Below, piece by piece: positions 27,478 to 35,972 of a stretch of 64,000 nucleotides of DNA. Source of the stretch: Porphyromonas vaginalis (lineage in GTDB: Bacteria; Bacteroidota; Bacteroidia; Bacteroidales; Porphyromonadaceae); assembly GCF_958301595.1 (NCBI RefSeq), contig NZ_CATQJU010000001.1, positions 2,356,001 through 2,420,000 on the forward strand. Direction: 5' to 3'. The stretch's first letter is position 1. Each line of letters opens with the position of its first letter. The translations under genes and the position numbers were made by a program. The notes beneath the pieces are model-generated. The model was not told where the DNA came from, did not search any database, and saw only the letters and a program-made list of their open reading frames with translations.

Positions 27478-30075
27478 ATGCTGGCGCGCATCATCCTACC
27501 CCTAGCCCTCGAGGAGGAGTACACTTATCGTGTACCCGAGGCGCTGTGTGAAGAGGCGAGGGTCGGTATGCGTGTGCTAGTGCAGTTTGGCAGTAAGCGC
27601 TACTATTACGCTATCATATCTCAGCTGATCGAGGAGTCGGACAGACCTCTCGGTCAGCTGAAGTCTATTATAGCCCTACCCGATCGTGAGGCGATCGTGA
27701 CCTCAAGGGAGATAGACCTCTGGCGCTGGGGCGCCTCTTATTATATCTGTTCGCTGGGAGCCTGGCTCACCGCCGCTATACCGAGTAGCTACCTACCCTC
27801 TAGTGAGACGCAGGTAGCGTGGCGGGAGCCAGACGAAACGGCCGAAGGCGATCAAGCAACCGACTACAAAGCGACCGAACTATCGGAAGCGATACGCTAT
27901 GAGCTACTCTCCATGCGAGGACATCAGGCGAAGGTGAGCAAACTGGCGAAGATCCTTGGCGACCGCATCTATCCTGAGATAGACCGACTCCTGCAGGCTG
28001 GTGTACTCATCGGTAGTGAGTCTATACCACGTTACAGCCGCTCTGTGCAGGTCGGCTCGCCAGCCGTGCAGTTTGTCGAGGAGCTATGCTCTGAGGAGGC
28101 ACTCAGCGAACTTGTCGAGAGCCTCTCCCGCGCCAAGGCGCAGAAAGCTATGGTAGAGCAGCTGATAGACCTCCTCTACCAGCATGAACTACCGCTTGAC
28201 ACGCCTCTACTCCGAGAGACACTCGTCGGGAGAGACACCAATCGGCAGGCCACACTCCGTACACTCATCAAGCGGGGCATACTACGAGAGACGGCGACAC
28301 TCGCCGATCCGCTCATACGCCCCACGGCACAGCGCACCGCCTCAGCAGCTGGAGAGCAGCGACAGAGTCAGCTCTTCGAGAGTCTCATCAGCGAAACGTC
28401 CAAACCCGTACTCTACCAAGCTACAAGCAATGAAGAGCAAATAGAACTGGTCGTCTCGATGGTCGAGCAGATGCTCCAGCGCAACCCTGCAGCACAGGTA
28501 ACTATCTATGTGCCACAGCTCTTTCTCTTTGACCAAAGCCTACTCTACAATGCCCTGCAGCAGCTAGCTAGAGGCAGCGGAGAGAGACGACGGGCGACGC
28601 CCTTTGACCTCGTCCTCTACAGCTCCTCCACGACAGACGCCGAGCGGATGGCGCTACGTGCTAGGCTCCTCGGGCTGACACACCGAGAGCGTGGACTCAT
28701 CGTCCTCACCTCTCGCATGGGTAGCCTCCTACCCCTTTCGCACTGTGACCTCGTCATCGTCACCGACGAGGAGAGTAGTCGCTACAAGCAGTCCGATCCT
28801 GCCCCACGCTATCATGCGCGTGACCTGACTGTCGTCGCTTGCAAGAGCAGCCAGACGCCTCTCCTACTGACTACCGTCGCCCCCTCTGCCGAGGCACTAT
28901 ACAACGTAGAGCGGGGATACTACCGCTCACTCAATGACCTCAGTGCACCGAACACCCCAAAAGCACCACGACCCTTCGAGCTGATCGACCTATCCCTTCA
29001 GCGCAAGCAGGGCAAGCTCCCATGGGGACAAATGCTCTCCATCGAGCTACGCAAAGCACTCCTAGAGCAGTGCCAAGCGGGACGCAAAAGCATCCTCCTA
29101 CTCAATCGTCGGGGCTACGCTCCGCACCTTGTCTGTAGACATTGTCAGAAGACGCTCCAGTGTCCCAACTGCGATGTAGGACTGGTCTACCACAAGTCCA
29201 CACAGAGCGTCAGCTGTAGCTACTGTGGCTTCACAGCGTCTGCTCCTCGCATCTGTCCTCATTGTCATCAGAGTGACCAGGTTCCTCTAGACAAAACAGA
29301 AGTTGCGATAGACAACAGCCGGGGAGCCTTTAGCATACAGGGTTATGGTGTAGAGCGTATCGCCGAGGAGCTCACGCTCTTCATCCCGACAGAGGTTCAC
29401 ATCCTAGAACTCAGTGCCTCGCAATACTATAATAAGGAGGCGCAGCAACGGATGCGTCAGCTGATACGTAGCGACGAGCCTGCCATACTGGTCGGCACCT
29501 CAAGTCTTATCTATCTAGATGCTATCCGCAATGTGGGGCTCATTGGCTTGGCAAACCTAGATCAGCTGATCGTGGGCGATGACTTCAGAGCCAACGAGCG
29601 GGCCTATGCCGCACTCAGTCGCTTCGGGAGCAACTACCCCTCAGCGCAACTCTACATTCAGAGCTACCAGACCGACACACCCCTCCTCGAGAGCCTGCAG
29701 GGCGGTGACACGGCAGAGCCTTATGGTATAGGCGAGCTGGCAGAGCGTGAGTACCTCCGCTTCCCCCCCTATGTGCGCCTCATCTACGTTTATATACGAG
29801 GAGCCTCCGAGGGAGATGTCTGCTACACCGCAGCTGCGCTAGCACGTGCGATGCAGGCGGAGCCGTTTCAGCCACTCTGGCAGGCTTCTGAACCCAATGC
29901 ACCCTACGTCTCTTGGGTGCGTATGCGCCATATTCGCTATATTTGCATGAAAATTCGTCCCTCTAGCCCTTGGCGGGAGGTGCGAAGGCAGATTTCTCAT
30001 ATTATCTCCACGATACAGAAGAGTGCTATCCAAGCTCGGAGGGTGCAGATCTACTGCGACGTAGATCCACTCTAG
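27478..30075 (+). CDS. priA: Primosomal protein PriA with degenerate helicase motifs
   Basis: 865 residues. It is recognisable as PriA by the N-terminal 3'-binding domain (LALEEEYTYRVPEALCEEAR), the zinc-binding cysteines (CRHCQKTLQCPNC ... CSYCGF ... CPHCHQ), LLLNRRGYAPHLVC and DFRANERAYAALSRF. The ATPase motifs are eroded. The place of Walker A GVTGSGKTE reads LYQATSNEEQI, DEEH is DEES, GSATPS is TTVAPS, GTQMxxKG is GTSSLIYLD, and QVAGRAGR is absent. It could still bind forks and recruit the primosome, but helicase action is doubtful. It starts 26 bp after nfnB. The frame is intact over the full length. Confidence 0.88.
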   Translation: MLARIILPLALEEEYTYRVPEALCEEARVGMRVLVQFGSKRYYYAIISQLIEESDRPLGQLKSIIALPDREAIVTSREIDLWRWGASYYICSLGAWLTAAIPSSYLPSSETQVAWREPDETAEGDQATDYKATELSEAIRYELLSMRGHQAKVSKLAKILGDRIYPEIDRLLQAGVLIGSESIPRYSRSVQVGSPAVQFVEELCSEEALSELVESLSRAKAQKAMVEQLIDLLYQHELPLDTPLLRETLVGRDTNRQATLRTLIKRGILRETATLADPLIRPTAQRTASAAGEQRQSQLFESLISETSKPVLYQATSNEEQIELVVSMVEQMLQRNPAAQVTIYVPQLFLFDQSLLYNALQQLARGSGERRRATPFDLVLYSSSTTDAERMALRARLLGLTHRERGLIVLTSRMGSLLPLSHCDLVIVTDEESSRYKQSDPAPRYHARDLTVVACKSSQTPLLLTTVAPSAEALYNVERGYYRSLNDLSAPNTPKAPRPFELIDLSLQRKQGKLPWGQMLSIELRKALLEQCQAGRKSILLLNRRGYAPHLVCRHCQKTLQCPNCDVGLVYHKSTQSVSCSYCGFTASAPRICPHCHQSDQVPLDKTEVAIDNSRGAFSIQGYGVERIAEELTLFIPTEVHILELSASQYYNKEAQQRMRQLIRSDEPAILVGTSSLIYLDAIRNVGLIGLANLDQLIVGDDFRANERAYAALSRFGSNYPSAQLYIQSYQTDTPLLESLQGGDTAEPYGIGELAEREYLRFPPYVRLIYVYIRGASEGDVCYTAAALARAMQAEPFQPLWQASEPNAPYVSWVRMRHIRYICMKIRPSSPWREVRRQISHIISTIQKSAIQARRVQIYCDVDPL

Positions 30076-30164
30076 CACTATGACGAGCTAGACGCTCAGC
30101 CTATCGTGTGGGGATGTGAGCTTTTTTAGATTATACTCATTCGAGTCCTATATAAGTAGTATCC

Positions 30165-31547
30165 ATGCATTACTATCGCTTTACCTTCTTATTATCACTC
30201 ATCGCCCTTATCGGGTCATACCCCTTAGCAGCACAGGCAGATCACTCGGCGAGCCTCCAGAGCGAGGCTGACAGCGTCACGGCGCCCGTCGAGCTCACGA
30301 CCCTCAAGGTGCAGTACCTCCTCAATCGCTCCAACCCCGTGGCACCACTACCCAAAGAGGTACTCCCCACCACCCTACTGCTGCAAGCACCCCTCTCGTC
30401 GGCCGTGAGCGTCATCTCTACTGACCAAGCTCCCGAGCTATCTCTAGACTTACCCATCAGCTTAGTAAGCAAAAGCAGTCCAATTGCCACAGCACTGCAA
30501 AACGAAGAGCTACAGCTCCCCCTCTTACAGCAATACTACGAGCGTAGCTTGCAAAGCGTCAATCAGCTCAAGCTTGCCACCCCCACACTCATCACACGTC
30601 GAGAGGGCGATCTACTGGCACACCGCATAGATATGACCACCGTCGGGAGCTCGAAGCCTATCGTCGATGCGACCATTGATGCCCCATTTGCAGGCGTTAA
30701 TGCGTCAGACCAGCTTCACGGGGTAACGCTCGGCAGGAAGTACTGGTTCCCAGGACTAGAGAGCAACATACAGTTTAGCCAGACCTACATCTCGCCTAAC
30801 TGGCACAAGGGTGGTAACAGCGCCCTCGCACTCCATAGCAAGCAGCTCCTCCGCCTGAGCTACGAAAAGGACAAGGTCAACTGGCTCAACGAGCTAGAGT
30901 GGCGTCTCGGACTCAACGCTGAGATACGTGACTCGCTCCAGGGGTACAACGTCTCTGATGACCTCCTCCGCCTACGTAGCAACTTAGGTATCAAGGCCTT
31001 CAAGGGGTGGTACTACTCACTAGATGTAGAGGCTCGCACGCAAGCCTTCGAGCAGCGGTCTGAAGATAAGACCGTGGTCTACTCTGCCTTTGCTTCACCA
31101 CTCACACTCACCGCGGGTCTCGGTATGAAGTGGGTCGTAGACAACAAGTCCAAGACCTACTACGGGCGCCGCTTCCGACTAGACCTCAATATCGCTCCCC
31201 TCGCCTATGACTTCAAGTGGTCTGCACGCAAGGATATAGACATGACCCGACATGGCTTTGAGGAGGGCAAAAACATCTACAGCGCCATCGGATCTATGCT
31301 TCGCGCCAATATGATCTGGAACTTCACCGACACCTTCGCATGGGAGTCGCGACTCTACTACAATACCAGCTACAAGCGTATCGAGACCGAGTTTGAGAAC
31401 TCTCTCGTCTTTGCCTTCAGTCGCTACATCTCCACCCGTATCAACGTCCTGCTACGCTACGATGATGCCGTACCGCTCACTCCTGAGAATAAATCTCGTC
31501 TACAGATCTACGAGATGCTGACCATCGGCTTCGACCTCAAGATTTAA
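30165..31547 (+). CDS. DUF3078 outer-membrane protein
   Basis: 460 residues with a signal peptide (about 1-24, LLSLIALIGSYPLAAQA). The C-terminal 270 residues are beta-barrel-like with alternating aromatic strands. The DUF3078 signature includes SQTYISPNWHKGGNSALAL and LNELEWRLGLNAEIRDS. The family is Bacteroidetes-specific and of unknown function, predicted to sit in the outer membrane. It ends 12 bp before tgt, which suggests co-transcription. Confidence 0.82.
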   Translation: MHYYRFTFLLSLIALIGSYPLAAQADHSASLQSEADSVTAPVELTTLKVQYLLNRSNPVAPLPKEVLPTTLLLQAPLSSAVSVISTDQAPELSLDLPISLVSKSSPIATALQNEELQLPLLQQYYERSLQSVNQLKLATPTLITRREGDLLAHRIDMTTVGSSKPIVDATIDAPFAGVNASDQLHGVTLGRKYWFPGLESNIQFSQTYISPNWHKGGNSALALHSKQLLRLSYEKDKVNWLNELEWRLGLNAEIRDSLQGYNVSDDLLRLRSNLGIKAFKGWYYSLDVEARTQAFEQRSEDKTVVYSAFASPLTLTAGLGMKWVVDNKSKTYYGRRFRLDLNIAPLAYDFKWSARKDIDMTRHGFEEGKNIYSAIGSMLRANMIWNFTDTFAWESRLYYNTSYKRIETEFENSLVFAFSRYISTRINVLLRYDDAVPLTPENKSRLQIYEMLTIGFDLKI

Positions 31548-31559
31548 CCAGCTGACCTC

Positions 31560-32690
31560 ATGCAGTTTACCATAGACCATACCTGTCCCCATAGCGACGC
31601 ACGCACTGGAGTCATCAAGACCGCCCACGGAGATATACAGACCCCCGTCTTCATGCCTGTGGGCACTGCGGGAGCCATCAAGGCGGTCACGATGGAGCAG
31701 ATGGAGCAGGAGACCGATGCGCGGATCATCCTCGGCAATACCTACCACCTCTACCTACGTCCCGGCATAGAGATACTCAAAGAGGTAGGCGGCCTGCACC
31801 GCTTCGGCACTTGGAGCAAGCCCATCCTGACCGATAGTGGAGGCTACCAAGTCTTCTCATTAGCAGCCATGCGGCGCATCACACCCGAAGGCGTCACCTT
31901 CGCCTCGCACATCGACGGCTCCAAGCACCTCTTCACACCCGAGCGGGTTATGGAGATAGAGCGTGCCATAGGGGCAGACATTATGATGGCCTTCGACGAG
32001 TGCTGCCCAGGAGATGCCAGCTATGCCTATGCCAAGCAGTCGCTAGACACCACCGAGCAGTGGCTCGACCGCTGCATCAAGCACCTCGAGCATACCCCGC
32101 CTCTCTATGGTTACGAGCAGGCTCTCTTCCCAATCGTACAGGGATGTGTCTACCCCGACCTCAGGCGTCGAGCGGCCGAGCATATAGCTTCGCTAGGCGC
32201 CCCCGGCAATGCCATCGGCGGACTAGCCGTCGGCGAGCCTACCGACAAGATGTACGAGATGATCGAGCTGACCAATAGCATCCTCCCCAAGGATAAGCCA
32301 CGCTACCTCATGGGCGTCGGTACCCCAGCCAACATACTAGAGGGCATCGCACGTGGAGTCGATATGTTTGACTGCATCATGCCCACACGCAACGCCCGCA
32401 ATGGGCAGCTCTTCACCTGGCAAGGCACCATCAACATACGCAATGCCAAGTGGCGCACCTGTCACGAGCCGATAGACCCCGAGGGCACCGCATCGACCGA
32501 CCACCGCTACACCCGCGCCTACCTCTACCACCTCTTTAAGGCGCAGGAGATCACGGGGCTCACACTGGCTAGTATCCACAACATCGCCTTCTACCTCGAC
32601 CTGGTCAACCAAGCGCACGACCACATCGTGGCAGGCGACTACACCGACTGGATGCGTAGCGTCCTGCCCGCCCTCACCCGCCGGCTCTAG
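31560..32690 (+). CDS. tgt: tRNA-guanine transglycosylase
   Basis: 376 residues. It exchanges guanine-34 for preQ1/queuine in GUN-anticodon tRNAs. Visible are the catalytic-base region LTDSGGYQVFSL, the substrate loop GGLAVGEP and the nucleophile-bearing FDCIMPTRNARNGQLF. The usual CxCxxC zinc site before the TRAYLYHL helix is replaced by PEGTASTDHRY, so the structural zinc site seems missing. I believe this also happens in other Bacteroidetes Tgt proteins. Length and all other motifs are normal. Confidence 0.93.
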   Translation: MQFTIDHTCPHSDARTGVIKTAHGDIQTPVFMPVGTAGAIKAVTMEQMEQETDARIILGNTYHLYLRPGIEILKEVGGLHRFGTWSKPILTDSGGYQVFSLAAMRRITPEGVTFASHIDGSKHLFTPERVMEIERAIGADIMMAFDECCPGDASYAYAKQSLDTTEQWLDRCIKHLEHTPPLYGYEQALFPIVQGCVYPDLRRRAAEHIASLGAPGNAIGGLAVGEPTDKMYEMIELTNSILPKDKPRYLMGVGTPANILEGIARGVDMFDCIMPTRNARNGQLFTWQGTINIRNAKWRTCHEPIDPEGTASTDHRYTRAYLYHLFKAQEITGLTLASIHNIAFYLDLVNQAHDHIVAGDYTDWMRSVLPALTRRL

Positions 32691-32789
32691 CCTGTGCGTA
32701 CAGTCAATGATCACTTACGCAATATCTTTCTCTCGGGGGAATTGTCCGAAGAGGGAACTATCCGGAAATCCCGAATAGTTCAGCAAGAA

Positions 32790-32964
32790 GAGACTGTTGC
32801 AAAAGTCAACAGTCTCACAATCTTGCAAGCAAGATTGTCTAGACTTTGCAGAAAGGATGAAGCGCAAGGCGCTGAGGGTGAGGTCTGAAGGGAGCATACC
32901 TCCGTATGTGACCGAAGCCGAATCCCGAAAGCAACACAGCGATTCGCCTTTATGCAACAGTCTC
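32790..32964. mobile_element. MITE, 175 bp, with 5-bp target duplication
   Basis: The ends are GAGACTGTTGCAAAA and, reverse-complemented from the right, GAGACTGTTGCATAAA. AAGAA is duplicated on both sides (32785-32789 and 32965-32969). Inside are two perfect hairpins at the left end: GAGACTGTTG/CAACAGTCTC (32790-32816) and ACAATCTTGC/GCAAGATTGT (32817-32838). There is no transposase. The hairpins may also terminate tgt transcription. The remaining gap to 33069 shows nothing else. Confidence 0.7.
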
Positions 32965-33069
32965 AAGAAGGGTCTCGCTTAGTAAGCCCTGAGGTCTCTC
33001 TACCCTCTGGAAGCGATCATCGCAACCAGTACGCTGTACCCAACCACCTGACGGGACGCCAGTATGACG

Positions 33070-33196
33070 CTTCTAACTTCTAACTTCTAACCTCTAATCA
33101 CTATTTACATATCTTTACGGGGAAATTCGTCCGATTCCCTCCTTTCTCGAATATCCACGTGGGAAATCTCAAATCTCCACGTGGATATTTTTTATT
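33070..33196 (-). repeat. CACGTG-palindrome element copy 2, left fragment with heptamer tract
   Basis: Heptamer copies (TTCTAACTTCTAACCTCTAA, 33070-33099), then TTTACATATCTTTACGGGGA, CCTCCTTTCTCGAATATCCA and two CCACGTGG-type palindromes. This is the reverse complement of copy 1 at 6560-6715. The match stops at 33196, where the IS3 element begins, and resumes at 34771. Confidence 0.8.
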
Positions 33197-34770
33197 TGTC
33201 CTCTCCTGAAATAGTACACAGTTGGGAAGCCAACCCCAACAACTATGAAAGAAGAAAAAAGTAACCGAGGACGAAAGGGATATCCCCTAGATTTCAAGTG
33301 GAGAGTCATTGATGACCTCCTAGCCACTGGCGAGAGCATCGCCACGACCAGCCAGCGCTACGGCATTACCACACGCACCATTCGAAATTGGTTGCGTACC
33401 TTTGGAGTAGAGTTACCCAACCAAAGCAGCAGTAGCACTATGAGCAAGACAAACAAGAACAAAGACGTAGATCCAGAGTACGCAGAACTCAAGCGCGAAA
33501 ACGCTCGCCTCAAAGCAGCCCTCTTCCAGGCTGAGAGCAAGGCCTTAGTCAATAAGACACTACTCGAAGAGGTCTTGAATCGCTACCATATTGATCTAAA
33601 AAAAAAAGACCGATTTGCAGCCGTGAAAACGCTTGAATCCGCCAAAGTGAGAGGTCAAAAGCTCTCCATAACCTACCTTTGTCAGCTACTAGAAGTCAGC
33701 CGCAAAGGCTACTACAAGCACACCTTCACAGAGCAAGACGAAGATGTCAAAGTAGCCTCCGTCCTACACTATTGCCAGTATGTGCGCGGTCAACTCCCCA
33801 AAGCAGGCGTAGACACCCTCCAGCAGTGTGCCAACGAATACTTCAAAGGGACCTTCCAAGTAGGTCGCGACTGGCTATACAAAGTATTAGGAGCCAACGA
33901 CATGCTACTGAGAAGTCGCAAGCGCAAGCGTCCACCCCAGACGACCAAGGGCGTGGTCAATCACGGCTTCCAAGACCACCTGAACACCACCCCTAAATAC
34001 ATCGCCACAGACCATTGCCGGCTCACCGTCTCAGACATAACCTACGTCAAATGTTTAGGTGGCTTCGCATATCTCTCCCTGACGATGGACGCTTATAGCC
34101 GCATCATCACCGGCTTTGACCTGCAGCCCACGCTCTCCACAGAGGGCCCCTACAACGCACTAAGACAGACCGTTGACTTCTACCAGAAGCATGGCTTTGA
34201 CCTCAAAGGGCTCATCTTCCATAGCGACCGAGGCTGTCAATATGTCTCCAAGCAGATGACCGACTACGAGGCCAGCCTAGGCATCGTAACCAGTGTCACC
34301 CAGACAGGCAACCCTCTCCACAACGCTATGGCAGAGCGACTTAACGGGATCATCAAGAACGACTGGCTCTACAACTTCGAGGATAAGCCCATAGATCAAG
34401 TTCGAGAGATCCTCTCGCAAACGATTGCTCTCTATAACACAGCGCGTCCTCATCGAGCCATCAACAAGAAGACTCCGATGCAGATGCTCATACCAGATTA
34501 CCCCAACCCTATAACCACACAACCCTCTAAGAAACAGACATCTAAGAACAATTCACCAAAAGCTCCGAGCCTCAAATCTCCGAGCTCATGCCGCTTAACT
34601 CCACACAAAGACCTATCTTTGTGTACCTCCGCAGTAAAAACGACCACAAGTCGTGTACCCCAGCAAGAGCAAAACTAACAAATGAGTACACTCACAGGAC
34701 TAACAAAAATGACCCGAGTACCATCTCAGTAATACCTTCCCAACTGTGTACTTTTTTCAGGAAGAGGACA
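33197..34770 (+). mobile_element. IS3-family insertion sequence
   Basis: 1574 bp. The ends are TGTCCTCTCCTGAAATAGTA on the left and, reverse-complemented, TGTCCTCTTCCTGAAAAAAG on the right, each continuing into GTACACAGTTGGGAAG (imperfect by one base plus one indel). TG...CA termini and a 3-bp ATT duplication (33194-33196 and 34771-34773) fit IS3. It splits the CACGTG repeat element. One full-length transposase frame is inside. Confidence 0.88.
33245..34678 (+). CDS. IS3-family transposase, single fused ORF
   Basis: 477 residues in one frame where many IS3 elements need frameshifting between OrfA and OrfB. It has an N-terminal helix-turn-helix (GESIATTSQRYGITTRTIRN), a coiled-coil linker with Leu spacing (YAELKRENARLKAALFQAES) and the DDE catalytic core. 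The acids are in TVSDITYVK, FHSDRGCQYV and HNAMAERLNGIIKNDWL. The C-terminal 50 residues are Ser/Lys/Thr-rich and probably disordered. It looks intact and possibly active. Confidence 0.93.
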   Translation: MKEEKSNRGRKGYPLDFKWRVIDDLLATGESIATTSQRYGITTRTIRNWLRTFGVELPNQSSSSTMSKTNKNKDVDPEYAELKRENARLKAALFQAESKALVNKTLLEEVLNRYHIDLKKKDRFAAVKTLESAKVRGQKLSITYLCQLLEVSRKGYYKHTFTEQDEDVKVASVLHYCQYVRGQLPKAGVDTLQQCANEYFKGTFQVGRDWLYKVLGANDMLLRSRKRKRPPQTTKGVVNHGFQDHLNTTPKYIATDHCRLTVSDITYVKCLGGFAYLSLTMDAYSRIITGFDLQPTLSTEGPYNALRQTVDFYQKHGFDLKGLIFHSDRGCQYVSKQMTDYEASLGIVTSVTQTGNPLHNAMAERLNGIIKNDWLYNFEDKPIDQVREILSQTIALYNTARPHRAINKKTPMQMLIPDYPNPITTQPSKKQTSKNNSPKAPSLKSPSSCRLTPHKDLSLCTSAVKTTTSRVPQQEQN

Positions 34771-35000
34771 ATTTTCCACGTGGGCGCAATTCATTTCCTC
34801 CGAAGTTTCATTTGATTCCTCCGAAGTTTCATTTCATTCTTCCGAGAAATTTTTTATTCCCCACCTAGAGATTTTGAAATATCCACGTGGAAATCACTTT
34901 TCCCCGACACAGCGCCGTATCGATATGTAGTCGACTCCTAATTATTGTAACGAGCCAACGTCTCATTTGCCCAGTCAGGGATGACGCATCATAATCGAAG
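34771..35000 (-). repeat. CACGTG-palindrome element copy 2, right fragment
   Basis: It continues the inverted copy after the IS3 insertion: TTCCACGTGGG, repeated CCTCCGAAGTTTCATTT units, GAAATATCCACGTGGAAATC, GATATGTAGTCGACTCC, then TTGTAACGAGCCAACG and GGATGACGCATCATAATCG. It matches the reverse complement of copy 1 (about 6372-6560). The following 200 bp to the tetR gene hold only a weak promoter-like AACCTTTG (about 35152). Confidence 0.8.
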
Positions 35001-35202
35001 TTTCAAGAGCTATACACAACGATAAGCGAGGAGCCTGAGAGACATTGTCTATCACGTCTCAGTGTTGACTTCTATCCCCTCAAAATGGACATTAGCCATA
35101 AGTGATGAACAAGAAAGTTGAGAGAAAGTTTTGTCAAGTCAGAATTTATTGCAACCTTTGCCTCAGAATAAAAACATAACGTTCTGTATCGTCAGACAAG
35201 CT

Positions 35203-35808
35203 ATGAAGAGTACAAAAGAAACTATACTGAGAGAAAGCTTCAAGCTGTTCTTAGCCAAAGGTTATGATGGCACTAGTGTACCAGACATTGAGCGTGCTGC
35301 AAAGATTACTCGTGGAGCCATATTCCATCACTTCATCAATAAGGAGGATATATTTAAGCAGTCGGCGGACTATTTCGTACTTTCTTTTCTTGAAGAGGTC
35401 AACTACGGAGAGGAATACTTGAGTAGCTCAACCCCCTTAAAAGCGTTTATGGGTAAGTGCTTGGAAGTCATTGAAGCAAGAATGAAGACATTCGTACAAA
35501 AGACAAATGTGGAAATAACCCCCGCAAGCTTTATGAGCTTTGCCCTTTATCTGAAAGATCACTACGAAGGATGGCAAGAGAAAGCTCTTGAATACGAAAA
35601 GAGAAAGATAGATGCTTGGGAGAAAGCGATCAACTTAGCCAAAGAAAAGAACGAAATACACCCAGACACCAATGAGGCGTTGCTTGCAAGCACTTTTCAT
35701 AACCTATATATGGGGTTGTCCTATGGAGGAGCCTTAGTGGATAAATTGTCCATCCCTGACTTACAGAGACTTTGGGATTATATCTACCAGCAACAGGTCG
35801 TAAAATAA
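35203..35808 (+). CDS. TetR/AcrR-family transcriptional regulator
   Basis: 201 residues from ATG 35203 (MKSTKETILRESFKLFLAKG); the frame is open further up to 35131, but that part is not protein-like. The N-terminal helix-turn-helix is typical: GYDGTSVPDIERAAKITRGAIFHHFINKEDIF. The C-terminal ligand domain is all-helical. It lies 12 bp before a ketosynthase remnant and upstream of an outer-membrane protein group, so it may once have controlled a lipid or pigment cluster. Its leader resembles that of the barrel gene at 37511. Confidence 0.88.
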   Translation: MKSTKETILRESFKLFLAKGYDGTSVPDIERAAKITRGAIFHHFINKEDIFKQSADYFVLSFLEEVNYGEEYLSSSTPLKAFMGKCLEVIEARMKTFVQKTNVEITPASFMSFALYLKDHYEGWQEKALEYEKRKIDAWEKAINLAKEKNEIHPDTNEALLASTFHNLYMGLSYGGALVDKLSIPDLQRLWDYIYQQQVVK

Positions 35809-35820
35809 GAATCGCGGATT

Positions 35821-35958
35821 ATGGATAGACCTGCTTACATAAACCAGATCGCCTCTTTTCTGCCCAATATGCCAATTGAAAATGAAGAAATAGAGGCAAC
35901 GCTTCAAGAGTCTGTTCCATCCTCCTTAGACAGCAACAAGGGACGTTTCTCACTCTAA
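35821..35958 (+). pseudogene. Remnant of a DarB-like ketoacyl synthase III
   Basis: A 45-codon frame (MDRPAYINQIASFLPNMPIE, then NEEIEATLQESV). It resembles the very N-terminus of DarB/FabH-like beta-ketoacyl synthases of Bacteroidetes aryl-polyene or resorcinol clusters, which typically start with a YIN.I..FLPN pattern. The homology ends abruptly and a stop follows. The body of the gene appears deleted; the next gene is an unrelated surface protein. This rests on recalled family sequence, not a search. Confidence 0.4.
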
Positions 35959-35972
35959 AGTAAAACTACGCA

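Noticed and set aside
32694-32966. Short ORFs downstream of tgt
   Set aside because: They fall in and around the MITE and its hairpins and have no protein-like features.
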